Positions 20,445 through 31,500 of a DNA stretch of 64,000 nt are shown here, one piece after another. This DNA is from Aspidapion aeneum. Taxonomy: Eukaryota > Arthropoda > Insecta > Coleoptera > Brentidae. How positions within the stretch are numbered: position 1 is the first letter of the stretch; every line of letters begins with the position of its first letter. The notes under the pieces were generated by a model. The model saw only the letters and a list, made by a program, of their open reading frames with translations, made no database searches and was not told where the DNA came from. The position numbers were made by a program, and so were the translations under genes. Location: assembly GCA_963576565.1 (NCBI GenBank), contig OY755044.1, positions 55,798,608 to 55,862,607 of the forward strand, in the 5' to 3' direction.

Positions 20445-20951
20445 TATGATTTAATTTTGATGTCGGTTTCTGCACAAAAGTTAATTGACATAAAAGAAAA
20501 ACTTTTGGAAAAATTTCAAATGAGGGACTTGACAAGTAAAGAAAAGTTAAAATTTTTGGGTTTGAATATTCTTAAAACAGAAAAAGGTATTTTTATTCAT
20601 CAAAAAGAGTTAATTGAAAAAATTTTGAGTACATTTAGTATGTCAAATTCCAGACCTAGTAGCATTCCTATGCAACCTAATTCATTTTTGAACACTTCAG
20701 ACACAATTTATCAGAAATATCCCTACAAGCAATCAATAGGGCATCTAATGTATTTAATGCTTGGAAGTAGAGCTGACTTAAGTTTTTGTGTCACATACTA
20801 CAGTCAATTTCAAAAATGTTTTCAAAAAGTTCATTGGGAAAATTTGAAAAATGTGCTTAGATATTTAAATAACACAAAAGATTTTGGTTTGATATTTAAT
20901 AAATCTAACAAGGAATGTAATTTGAACAAACCAGAGATTTCATCAGCATAA
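20445..20951 (+). pseudogene. Copia fragment 3 (reverse transcriptase thumb to RNase H linker)
   Basis: With the MITE removed, the frame continues VYDLILM, then EKLLEKFQMRDL...KFLGLNI and YKQSIGHLMYLM, typical of copia after the active site. The position of the first YVDD aspartate reads TAT (tyrosine), consistent with a single G-to-T change, so the catalytic site is dead independently of the insertion. A TAA at 20949-20951 is in frame with the copia continuation at 25405, making it an internal nonsense codon in copia, not its natural end. Confidence 0.92.
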
Positions 20952-21751
20952 TAGATAGTTTTTGGTTGTGCCAAATTTAGGCCCGATAACTTCACCGACA
21001 ACGATAACTTTAACAATATTTAACAGTTCGAAATAGCATTTTTGGTATCGGTTTTAATCGACGCCGACGGTGCGGTTATCTGTCGTTTGGGTTGCAAGAC
21101 TATTAAAATCGTGATATTCATTAGGTTGAAGATGCGGGAGTTGTGGTTTTTTTTTGTTATAAACTAGTTTAGAATGGAAATATTTCGTATTACCCCTTCA
21201 TTTTGACTATCGTGGGATAATAGGAAACATAATATTATTATATTATAATAATATTTTTTGTTGCACTTTGATTTGAGTAGTCGTGTTACCTTAAAATTTC
21301 ACTAAAGTGCCTTATGTAAAGCAGTAAAAATGGCAAGTTGCAGAAATATTAAATGGCATCTAACGCAAATAGTCCACAATACACCGGTTGTATTTTTTAA
21401 TTGATGACTAACAGTCTGAATTCTTGTACATAGATTTATTCGGCCGAGAAGCCTCACTTTTTTCTCTGCGAAAATTTTTGAGAGTGATTCTAACAGAATG
21501 CGTGGTTGCAGAAATTTTTGAGCTTCGGACTAACTAAACCAAGCATATGATTTTGGGGACAATGTTGCCCTTTACTTTAAAACACATATATTTTGTAGGG
21601 AAGAGAAAAAAAAACTCTTACATTTTCTCAAAATTATAAATTACTGCGGATATTTTTTATCTTTTAATAGGTAGCTTAATTTAACGAATGCTGTCTAGGC
21701 CAATCTTACTCGTCTCTTGATTTCAGGTGTTTGGTTTTATTTTTTTAGTTT

Positions 21752-22268
21752 ATTAATTTGTCCCAGCCTAGGAATATATTCCTGTGCTTGTTCTCTTTTC
21801 TCTTGGTTTATTCTGATCGTGATATCTACATCTATGTTTGTTATGATTTTAGTTTTAGTGTAGTTCATACTCAAACCTATATTTTTAGCTGCTGTATCCC
21901 GTTATTCCAGCATTTTTATCAGTTCTTCTTTCTTATCTGTTATTAAGGCTTTATATTAGATGGTTCAAGTATTGTCCGTTTACTTTGTTGCCTATTTCTT
22001 CCCAATCTAATTTTTTTTAAAGATCTTCTAGGGCCTGGTTAAATAGTTTAGGGGATATTATGTCACCCTGGCTGACACCTCTTCTTATGACGATTGACTT
22101 GGTTCCTTCGTGGATTTTAATTGATGTTGCTTCGCTATATTGACTATTAAATCTGTGTATTTGGCTATTAATTAAAGATGCTTTTACTGCCCAGTGCTCA
22201 ATGCTATCGAAAGCTTTTTCAAAGTCTATAAACGCAATATAAAGTGAAATTGGCTTGTTCTATGAAAT
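21752..22268 (-). pseudogene. RTE-clade reverse transcriptase fragment
   Basis: Minus-strand translation from 22268 leftward gives an uninterrupted stretch, AFIDFEKAFDSIEHWAV, with the first catalytic aspartate. RRGVSQGDIISPKLF and ALEDL follow; these RT blocks are characteristic of RTE-like elements. After a stop and small deletions that remove the FADD block, other frames continue TDKKEELIKMLE and AAKNIGLSMN, then a TKTKIIT-like segment and TIRINQE. The upstream end is cut exactly where element D begins (22274), so D inserted into this fragment. Too short for the automatic frame list because of the deletions; dead. Confidence 0.85.
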
Positions 22269-22739
22269 AGTTACCCAGACAGCACAAGTACGTACTATGT
22301 ACGTACATAGTACGTAACTCTGCGACGTATGTACGTACATAGTACGTACATTTTTCGACTTACGTTCACATGTGTACGTCCCAGGGACGTACATTTAGCC
22401 ATTATTTTCCTTCGATATGTACCTACTATGTACGTATGCAAGTACGTACTATGTACGAACATTCTACGTACTATGTACGTACGGAAGTACGTACTATATA
22501 CGTACATTCGACGTAGTATGTACGTACGGAAGTACGTACTATATACGTACATTCGACGTACTTTGGGCCTTTATTTCTGTACGTCTTTTATACGTCCCAT
22601 TATGGATGCACAAGACGAAAAATGAACCTAAAATGGAGTAATGTATGTAAAAAACTTCTAGTAGGTACGTCCATGGTGCGTTAATTTTAAGGTAAAATAT
22701 ACATACACCAGACGTACATGGTACGTATATTGTACGTAA

Positions 22740-22870
22740 AATGTACGTACCGTGGATGTACATAAAATGTGCATACCCTGGATGTACATAAAATGTAGAT
22801 ACCCTGGATGTACGTAAAATGTACGTACCCTGGATGTACATAAAATGTACGTACCCTGGACGTACATGGT
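22740..22870. repeat. Minisatellite inside D, about 27-bp unit
   Basis: About five units built on CCCTGGATGTACATAAAATG and variants with ACGTA in place of ACATA. Each unit carries a GTACGTAC or GTACATA core. Confidence 0.85.
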
Positions 22871-23315
22871 ATACGTACATAGGGCGTCAAATTAAAACAA
22901 ATAAACTGAAGGATTAGGACTAGATATCATTTAAAATATTCCAGCTACCTGAACATTCCAGTTTTAGTTTTACCTCGAGACTCGAAGTGTCCACAGGTTT
23001 GATTAAGTTTGTTTTGCTTAATTTAATATTTAAGAAATATATCTTTAACAATGCCGCTAAATGTTAACTAGCGTACGCCATCTATTACCAAATGCCGTTG
23101 TTAAATTTTCCGAAGCGCATCTCTAAAATGAACGTAAAATGTACGTACTATGTACGTAGCTGGTGTATGTACTATGTACGTACATACTTGTACGTACTAT
23201 GTACGTACATCCTTATACGTACTATGTACGTACAGACTTGTACGTACTATGTATGTACATACTTGTACGTACTATATACGTACATACTTGTACGTAAATT
23301 GTACGTACCTTATTG

Positions 23316-23925
23316 GTCTTTAGAAGGACCGACGTAAAATGTACGTAAAATGTGCGTACTGTGTACGTACACATTTGTACGTACATATTGCGTACCTTAT
23401 TGGACCGAGAAGAACCGACGTAAAATGTAGGTAAAACGTACGTACCTATAATGTACGTACTATGTACGTACACATTTGTACGTACGTAGTACGTACCTAA
23501 TTGGCCCGAGAAGTGCCGACGTAAAATGTACGTAAAATGTGCGTACCAATAATGTACGTACCATGTACGTACATATTTGTACGTACATAGTACGTATCTA
23601 ATTGCTCCGAGAAGTACCGATGTAAAATGTACGTAAAACGTACGTACCTATAATGTACGTACTATGTACGTACACACTTGTACGTACATAGTACGTACCT
23701 AATTGGCCGGAGAGGTACCGACGTAATATGTACGTAAAATGTGCGTACCTATAATGTACGGACTATGTACGTACACACTTGTACGTACATAGTACGTACC
23801 TAATTGGTCCGAGATGTACCGACGTAAAATGTATGTTAAACGTACGTAAATTGTACATACATAGTACGTACCTTATTGGTCCCAAGGACGTACCGACGTA
23901 AAATGGAAATAAAATGTACGTCCCT
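23316..23925. repeat. Minisatellite inside D, about 101-bp unit
   Basis: Six to seven units can be phased on ATTGG(N)CCGAGAAGTACCGACG-like words at about 23320, 23399, 23500, 23602, 23701, 23803 and 23875. Each unit contains several GTACGTAC palindromes, so single strands could fold extensively. Confidence 0.85.
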
Positions 23926-24552
23926 GGGCCGAAGTGTGCTGTCTGGGTAGTTCGGTTCGGTTCGGTTCCAGCAATTTTTTTTTAATGTGTGAAAGTTAAT
24001 GGCAATATTGTTCTACAAATCATATGCTTGGTTTACTTAGTCCGATGCACGAAGCATGTCTACGCCTGCACACTCTGCTAGGAATTACTTTCAAGTATTT
24101 TTGCGGGGGAAAAAGTTAGGCGTCTCGGCCAAATAATATATGTACGAAAATTTAGCCTGTTAATAATCACTTAAAAAATAGACCGATGTGCTGTGGACTA
24201 TTTGAGTTATATGCTATTTAATATTTTTGCAACTTGCCATTTCTAAAGCTTAACATAGGTTACTTTTGCCGAATTTGAAGGCAACTTCACTAAGTACTCA
24301 AATCAATATACAATAAAAAATAATATATTTTTTATTGCCCCATTGCGAAGTTTATTATTACCCCACGATAGTCAAAACGAAAGGGTCATAAGAAACACTT
24401 CCATTCTGAACCGCTTGTTTATGACAAGCAAAATTTAAAACAATACATAGAAAGTCTTACATTTAAAAGCAAACTTAAGTATTAAAACTGAAAATAAAGT
24501 GTTTCCTTCAGACAAAAAAAATATATTTGAAATGGTTTGCTTGTAAAAAACA

Positions 24553-24906
24553 AAAGTGCTAAAACTTTGGACACAATTACCTTTCGTTTGATATCACAAA
24601 CGCCATATTTTCACTTAAACTCTAATTTTTGAAATATACCCCCACCCTCTTTTTTAAATAAATTAAAATGTATTTTGTTTAACTCCAGACTCAATTAACT
24701 TTCGTTTGATATCAAACACGCCATATTTTATATAAACTCCAATTTTTGAAATCTACCCCCACCCTTTTACTTGGTTTGTGTTCGGTGGATTTTGTTCATT
24801 TTTAAATGGGACCATCTCGACCCAAGACCCAGCCTAGGTACCAAATTTCATTAAAATCGGCCAAGCGGTTTTTGATTTATGCGCGTTGGTCGTTACAGAC
24901 AGACAT

Positions 24907-24939
<33 letters not shown>

Positions 24940-24980
24940 TAGACAGATAGACAGATAGACAGATAGACAGACAGACAGAC
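24553..24980 (-). mobile_element. F-family copy 4 (reverse orientation)
   Basis: Read on the minus strand, this gives a CAGA/TCTG tract (24896-24980, about 21 units with several TATC-type variants), then TAACGACCAACGCGCATAAA, the GGTCCCATTTAAAAATG word and two G-rich internal units ending near 24553. The segment left of the TCTG tract in a full copy is missing. It lies inside element A, outside the arms of E. Confidence 0.88.
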
Positions 24981-25404
24981 ATATATAATATAATAATGTT
25001 CTTCCATCTGTCCCTGGTGTCGCTCAACACACGGTATATAGGGACTGTCCGCTCAACATTGCTGTGACCTGTGCTCGCCAAAACACAATTGCGCAGGTTC
25101 TACGTATGTCAAAAATCCTATGTTAAGCCGATCACACACAAAAATGCATAGCGCATAGGATGGCGCATAGAAGTTCAACCTTATGGACTTTTCTTATGCA
25201 AAACCAATATGGCCGCTGCTATTCGATCGTTGATTGGTTGAAAGCCCCATGCCACGCGTTATGCACCATGCTACGGAGGTGTGTGTGAAGGCCTTTAACC
25301 GTCCGTGAGTTCCACGGAAGCCGCTAACGACATGTGACGTTCAAATGTCAACAGTGTCAAGTTGCGTTAGTCGTAAGCCGTTTTTGGCATGACCAAAAAC
25401 TATC

Positions 25405-25425
25405 TATGATGTTGATTCAGACTAT
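25405..25425 (+). pseudogene. Copia fragment 4 (start of RNase H)
   Basis: Only 21 bases, reading YDVDSDY in the copia frame. They link the end of element A to the start of insert B and carry the first RNase H acidic residues. The last codon TAT (25423-25425) is repeated at 62394-62396, where copia resumes with YGSDPVDR. Confidence 0.9.
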
Positions 25426-25427
25426 AG

Positions 25428-25970
25428 CCGTTTTCAAGCGAATAACTAGTAATTACCTCTGGTTATCCCTTGGTTGACATTTAAAATCAGCTGTTTAGGC
25501 CCTTAGCCTATTACCACAGAAACACCGCTTGAATACCTTTTTTTATAACCGGTTATTGTTTGTTCTTGTTTTTTGCGTTTTTTTTTAAGAAGTTTAGTTT
25601 AATTTGGAAAAAAAGCTTAAATATAATAAACAGTAGTTAGAGGAGTACAATGATACTGTTTTTTTTTTTTAAATAATATTTTGTGTATCAAAGTCTACAT
25701 TGGAAAAATTAGAGGAAGCCAAGGGTTGATAAAACGGAAAAAAATTTGCCAAGACAATATAGAGGAGGCCATCTCTTTGTACAATTTTCCTTCACAATTG
25801 AGGCACACACGATACATTCCACTCATTGCAAAAATTCACGCAAAAAGAAACAAAACAAATGATTGTGAGGTTAGAAAACCCAATAACCTTCCTCAAAAGT
25901 GTGGTAATTACCGGTAATAAACAATGACGTACAAAGGGCTCATTCGTGACGTCACTCTTCAAGGAGTGGT
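25428..25970. other. Left flank of insert B, no gene recognised
   Basis: AT-rich sequence between B's left TIR and inverted repeat C. A 78-codon plus-strand frame (25681-25917) has no recognisable motif. GGTAATTACCGGTAAT (25905-25920) is a small palindromic word. No THAP exon in plus orientation is visible here. Confidence 0.5.
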
Positions 25971-26574
25971 ATTTACCAAGGCCGCTTAAACGCCTTTGGT
26001 AAATACTAGAGGCCCTCGATATATTTGACAATTGTTTTACACCAGAGGTGGGCAACTCTCTTTGACAGTTATTAGGAAATTTTGTTTTAGATAAAAAATA
26101 ATTGGTATCTGCAGGTTGGCATTATACATCAATAAATTATTGTCAAATTTTAGAGTTGTCACTTCCGCATCAATGTCAGTTGGAATTCGCAACTTTTTCG
26201 TAAAAATTTTTTTTAAATAATTTGTTAGATTATAATGTCAAAAAATACTATATTTTACTTTTATAAGGAACACTTTATAGAAAGTTATGTATTCCGCAAC
26301 ATGAAATTTTCAGAAATGAGCTTTTCAAGTGCATTACGGTTTTTGTGACTATAAAAAAATCAGAAACAAAACTTAGTCAAAGAAAGGAAAAAGAAGGATT
26401 GTGTAAGTTTTGTGAAAATACCTCCAATAATAGGTAAAAAATTACTGTCTTCCTTTTATTAATTTATTCGAAAAAAAAAACATATTTTAGTCTATATCGA
26501 TTGCCAGACCCACTACAAAACATTACGGACGGAAAACTATCAATGACTCCACAAATAAAAAAGTTAGTTACGTG

Positions 26575-27229
26575 CAGGGTGTTTCAAAATTTAATAACAT
26601 AATTTTAATGTTAAATTTCAAGACAAAAAGTTCATACACCATAACATAGGTCCACAAACGCTTAGTCACAGAGCTACAGAGCATTTAAATTTTCCCTGAC
26701 CCTGAATTTTTTTTTGATGCGCCTAAAATAAAAAACGCTTTTGTTTGGTTATGAAAGTTTTTGATTCCTGTTTTTTTTATCTGATACCCGGAGAAAAAAT
26801 ATAAAAACTGTTTTTTATTTTTTTGCTCAGTCACGGTAGCAGGTACGAAAAAGCTATAGGAAATCAAAAGGTTTTCAGACAAAATGTAGAATTTATTTTG
26901 AATTTTCGAGATTTACCAGTAGCCCACGACAAAAAAGTTGATGAAAGGGAATGAACCCCTCAAAAAGTATCACTCTGTAGATTTTTACTATTTTTTGGCA
27001 GGTCTAATAGTGTAAATAGTGTAGTGCCTTTAGCTAAATATACTTGCCTAATGTGAGCTAAATATCTCAAAAAAATGCACGAGCTATAAACAAAAAACTA
27101 AAAAAAAATTTAACACCCTGTATCTCTAAAACTAAGGGTTCGCGGACTATGTTTATATAACCTTTTTGTCTTGAAATCCCTTAAGGAATTTAATACTAAA
27201 ATTATGTTATTGAATTTTGAAATACCCTG
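26575..27229. mobile_element. Element H copy 1, MITE with long TIRs
   Basis: The left end begins CAGGGTGTTTCAAAATT and the right end finishes AATTTTGAAATACCCTG. The inner parts AATAACATAATTTTA and TAAAATTATGTTATT also pair. It is about 655 bp, non-coding, and related to 37335-37893. It sits inside the loop of C, in what would be the first intron of the P-like gene. Flanking TA is not clear for this copy. Confidence 0.85.
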
Positions 27230-27531
27230 TATAGCTCATAAAGCAAGTCGCAAGTCATTTTTTTGAAGCGAAAAAATCTCCGCCCCTATCGTTTTTGATC
27301 CCCACTACAAAAAAGGAAAATGTCTTATAGCGATTACTCTAATACTTTACAAAATTTACTGTTGATAGCCTCAAAAGTACCTAAGGAAGTTAAAATTTGT
27401 TTATAGTTGAAGAGCTAGCTTTACGTATAATTATAAATAACAGTTATCTATTTTAGATATTATAAGTATCTTGTTCCGACTGATATTTTATCCTAATCTA
27501 CTCTCTTGTCTTTTATTTTGCATAAACTTAC

Positions 27532-27687
27532 CTCACAAATTAAGGAATTTTCCGAAACTCTCATGTTTGGATATTGCAGGTTTCTCTTCGATATATCTAA
27601 TTTATCTTTTTCTTTAGGAAACGGGAATAAACAAAAGCCGCTTTCTTTTTTTCTTCTGTAGTTGTTCACTTCACATGCCATTTTCAA
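27532..27687 (-). pseudogene. THAP-domain exon 1 of a P-like transposase (opposite strand to the other exons)
   Basis: A minus-strand frame of 52 codons begins MKMACEV and contains SGFCLFPFP, the THAP-type phenylalanine-proline block. It ends ...SLICE at a consensus donor GAG|GTAAGT (27534-27526), in phase 0. Exon 2 at 28568 begins with an acceptor TTTTTTAG and VHFEESSF, also phase 0. The junction gives the C-x2-H of the THAP zinc site. The second zinc cysteine appears as Y and the usual tryptophan as S, so the domain is degraded. The start codon lies 8 bp inside the right arm of C. The role in an intact element is sequence-specific binding to transposon ends. Confidence 0.75.
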
Positions 27688-27946
27688 GACTTTAAATTAT
27701 TTAAAAAAAATTTTTACGAAAAAGTTGCGAATTCCAACTGACATGGATGCGGAAGTGACAACTCTAAAATTTGACAATAATTTATTGATGTATAATGCCA
27801 ACCTGCAGATACCAATTATTTTTTATCTAAAACAAAATTTCCTAATAACTGTCAAAGAGAGTTGCCCACCTCTGGTGTAAAACAATTGTCAAATATATCG
27901 AGGGCCTCTAGTATTTACCAAAGGCGTTTAAGCGGCCTTGGTAAAT

Positions 27947-28567
27947 AGCAGATAATAGTATTCAAAATATTACCTATACATGGTGGCGACTTTAAATGGT
28001 ATACTGCCTCTAGCGGTTTAAAGTTAGGTTTTTTAGAAAAAAAAAACACGTCAACTGAGTTTTTTTTACGGGCTTTGTTCCTGACGCAACAAATTTTTGT
28101 TTTCAGATGAAATAACTCTACCTGTGGTACCTTGTTCGAAAGTTTATAAAAAATGAAAAACAACGGAAGAATTTTTTTTGACATACATCTACTAAAAAAA
28201 ATTCATTTTTACTTGTATACCTTATTTGAAAGCTTATATAAGGAGAAAAACAACGAAATTGTCAAAAATTGACTGAAAAACATGTTTTTGTTTTTTTCAA
28301 AAAATTCAATAAAAATATTAGGTTTAATAGAAGATTTTAAACCAATTAAAAACTTCTGTTCTTCTGGATTGACAGTAGAATTTTGTTTAATAAAAACATG
28401 CGCCAAAAAAAAATTTTAAATAAAGAAGTTTTAAACCCCCTCTCAAATGGGAAACGTTTAAAAGATGTAATTTTAACTATATTTACCTTGTCTTAAAATT
28501 CTAGCCTTGCAAAGCTGGTCAGTTTTTTCGTATCTTTATTTTTTCTAATACAGTGGAACTTTTTTAG
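27947..28567. other. Putative intron remnant upstream of P-like exon 2
   Basis: AT-rich and non-coding. It includes an imperfect tandem pair of about 85 bp (TACCTTGTTCGAAAGTTTAT near 28130 and TACCTTATTTGAAAGCTTAT near 28218). It ends in a 3' splice acceptor-like TTTTTTTAG at 28559-28567. Confidence 0.5.
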
Positions 28568-31500
28568 GTTCATTTTGAAGAATCCTCTTTTAAAGCTTCA
28601 CTTACTTTAAAACAAATGGCTGCTCCAACACTTTACAATTTGGCACATTACCGTGAAAACCCAGTAATCTGCTCTGTACAAGTATTAGAAGAAGATTTAT
28701 ACAAATTGAAAAACAAATTTTGCACACCAACATTTCCGCGCACTTGCCGCTTCTCGAGCGTGATAGGGATCTCCTTGAGAGTGCGCATACTCGTAAAAAA
28801 AAAAAAATTAAAGAATTAAAACATCAGCTGAAGAAGGAACAGTTTGTGCTTAAGAAGGTGATGGGTATATTTAATAAAGATCAGATTGAAGTAATAATTG
28901 GTTCTAAAAAAATAAAGGGATTCAGGTGGTCTAACAAAACATTTGAAGATGCCTTTAAACTCAAATTTGTTTGTGGCACCGCTGGGTATAGATATCTCCT
29001 TAAGCTAAATCTTCCGTTGCCAAAAATCCGCACCCTTTCATACAAAATTGAGCATTTGCCTTTTCAACCTGGCATTTTAGATGAAATTTTTTATTTTCTT
29101 AAAATCAAAATTCAAAGTCTATGTGAAATTGAAAGAGATTGTTCTTTGTAATTTGATGCCTGTGCCATTACCCCCAGCAAGGATTTATGTCAAGGATCTT
29201 CAAAAATTTTGGGCTATGATTCTCTGTCTGGACAAGCGGTCTTGGCAAACCATGTGTTAGTTTTTTTGCTTCGGGGTGTTAATACTTCTTGGAAACAAAT
29301 TGTCGCTTACCATTTTATTGGAAACTCTTGTGAAGGACCATCTGTGGCCAAAATTATTTTGGAAATTCTTAATAAATCAAACCAAATCGGTCTTAATGTT
29401 TTAGGTATTACGTCAGAAAGGCAAAAAAAAAAACAGTTTTTCAAAATTTTATAACCGATCCCGATAACTCAGAAAAAAAAGTATTTTTTATAGCGGATAT
29501 TTCTCACCTTTTAAAAAACATTAGGACTATGCTAGTGAATAATAAAACCATCTGTATTTCAGATTATTTTGTCAAAAAATATAATTTACCGAGCGATATT
29601 ATTGATGTTAAGCACATTACCTCCTTTGCGGAATTTCAGGAAAATATGGGCCTAAAATTTTGCCCAAAGCTTGACACGGATTTTTCAAATTTAACTCAGT
29701 TTAATAAAATGAAAGTATCAATAGCAATATTTTGAATCATAATGTAAGCTCTGCCCTTAGTTTTTTAGGTGAGTGTAACATAATTGATGAAAATTCGAAA
29801 ACAACTGCTTGGTTTGTGGAAACGGTGTCAAAATGGTTCACAATAATGAGTTCAAGGGACGAGAATTTGGCCTTAAGTAAACAAAATATGATAAATTATA
29901 ACCAAACTATTGATTTTTTAAGGGAAATAATACTACTTTTTAAAACTATGAAAATTGGGGAAAAGGGTATTTGGAAACCAGTGCAAACTGGAGTAATTCT
30001 TTCCACACAATCAATTTTAGACCTTCAAGAATATCTGTTAAATGAAAAAGGATATACATAACTTAAAACATCGCCGTTTATGCAGGATGTGTTGGAGAAT
30101 GTTTTTGGGCAAATGAGATTAAGACAAAGAATGCCCACAGCAGAACAGTGTCGGCAAATCTTAAAAAATGTATGCATTTTTCAATACTTGGACGTGGTTC
30201 CCGCCAACGGAAGCTATGCCAATCAAAACGATCCAAATTTTTTAAGTTTAGATTCTGTTATGACAAAGAAATTTTTGCCGAAAAAAGGAGTAGAAATCGA
30301 ACCTCTTTTGGCGGCCTTACCGCAAAATTGGAATAAGAATGTTCCTTCATTGGACAATATTCATCAAAATTTACTGTACAATTCAGCGGGTTATATTTTA
30401 AAACATATTAAAAAAAGCAATAAATGTAAAGGATGCCATGACTTTATTTTGAGCAATAATGTACAGAAACCCTTTTCAAAACTAGTTACATTAAAACAAT
30501 ATAAAACAAATTCTCTGAATTTTCCTTCACCTTTGGTATTTAAACTTTTTGTCAGAATCGAACAAATATTTTTTAATATTTCAAAACACATTCCTTCAAA
30601 AAATTTTAACTTTTTGGGTTTATTTAAATTTTTAGTTTTTAAAGATCACGAAGTTAAAGAAATTCGCTTTCCTCATTGCCATGATCCCACATAGCACAAT
30701 CTCGTGTTTAACACGTAAGAAAGGCGTGAGAAAGAAAACGTTGATTTTAAAAGTTGCTAGAAAAAAAACGTTTATTTCATATATGAAAACAAGCTTAATA
30801 GGTCATTCATTAACGTTATAAAAAATAACATTGCTAGAAACGGCGTGGTAATAACGCCATTATAAAATTAAAACAGCAATGTTTTTACGTTTGTTTCAAG
30901 TGATTTTTACGTTAGAATCACATTAGATGCACGCCTTTTCTACACGAATTTTCAAACGCGACTTGCATGGCTGTTCTACTGAATATTTTTTGTGATTTTA
31001 CTAGCAGCAGCGCCACCTATTGTCGGGATTTTTCACTTTGACGAAATCTATCAGGCAGTGCTTTGGCCTCTAAACTCCAAAAACTAATCCCTGATCCTTC
31101 ACGATCACGATGCATCTGTTATTAACCTAATATAGACACATTAATATTCTGTGAAAGTGTTTACTGTTAAAAAATCTTGTTTAGCTTTAAAAAAAAACAT
31201 AAGATATATAGATATTTTGTCTTGCCTTGAGCGCCATCTTTAAAATTGTCTTGACGTGTTGTAGTCTTAAACTAGTAAATTTTTATAACTTCCTTTCGCG
31301 TCTCTTTAAAGTTAAAAAAATGTTATTAAAAAACGTGACCAAAAAAGACGCAGAAAGTTAGTAGGTTTGAGAAGTCTTAATCTAGTGGCGTTTTAGAACA
31401 TGATGTGGAGACTTTTTAAGTGTAAATTTGGAACATGAAAATAACGAGGGTAAAAAACACGTTATATACACAGCACCAAAAACTTCAGCAAAAAGTACAT

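Larger units (their letters stand above)
22274..23947. mobile_element. Element D: palindrome-rich TIR element (CCCAGACAGCAC ends)
   Basis: The left end CCCAGACAGCAC and right end GTGCTGTCTGGG are perfect inverted repeats, flanked by TA (22272-22273 and 23948-23949; AGTT repeated on both sides is an alternative reading). The interior is dominated by GTACGTAC and TACGTA palindromes in tandem blocks. Apparent open frames rich in Y, V, R and T are by-products of these repeats, present on both strands. A second, truncated copy is at 58385. No transposase is visible. Confidence 0.9.
21150..24430. repeat. Element E: long inverted repeat with about 425-bp arms
   Basis: The left arm (about 21150-21575) and right arm (about 24000-24430) are diverged reverse complements. 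Landmarks include TTTTGACTATCGTGGG against CCCCACGATAGTCAAAA, ATGGCAAGTTGCAGAAATATT against AATATTTTTGCAACTTGCCAT, and AACCAAGCATATGATTT against AATCATATGCTTGGTTT. Arm identity looks like roughly 70-75 percent by eye. The loop holds the RTE fragment and element D. It may be a fold-back or long-TIR DNA transposon; I see no transposase or obvious target duplication. Confidence 0.8.
20954..25404. mobile_element. Element A: 4.45-kb TA-flanked TIR element without transposase
   Basis: The left end GATAGTTTTTGGT matches the right end ACCAAAAACTATC exactly in inverted orientation. Similarity continues imperfectly inward (TGCCA on both sides). TA dinucleotides at 20952-20953 and 25405-25406 flank it, and removing the element plus one TA restores the copia frame. 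I find no transposase. The interior is itself a nest: long inverted repeat E, an RTE fragment, element D and an F copy. TA targeting suggests a Tc1/mariner-like mobilising enzyme, but that is inference. Confidence 0.88.
25971..27946. repeat. Inverted-repeat structure C with 252-bp arms
   Basis: Arms 25971-26222 and 27695-27946 are near-identical reverse complements; matched words include CAGAGGTGGGCAACTCTC, TTGGTATCTGCAGGTTGGC and GAATTCGCAACTTTTTCG. The outer tip is itself a hairpin, with ATTTACCAA and TTTGGTAAAT around a GGCCGCTTAAACG core. The flanks show no direct target duplication (GGAGTGGT against AGCAGATA). The segment GTGTAAAACAATTGTCAAAT, followed by ATATCGAG, also occurs beside B's right end, so C and B share terminal sequence. 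The loop contains the THAP exon and element H copy 1. Confidence 0.88.

Noticed and set aside
22295..23473. Tyrosine/valine/threonine-rich frames in element D
   Set aside because: They occur on both strands and in several frames because GTACGTAC repeats lack stop codons.
22274..23947. CRISPR-like array of palindromic repeats
   Set aside because: Units vary, spacers are not unique, the element has transposon ends, and the genome is eukaryotic.
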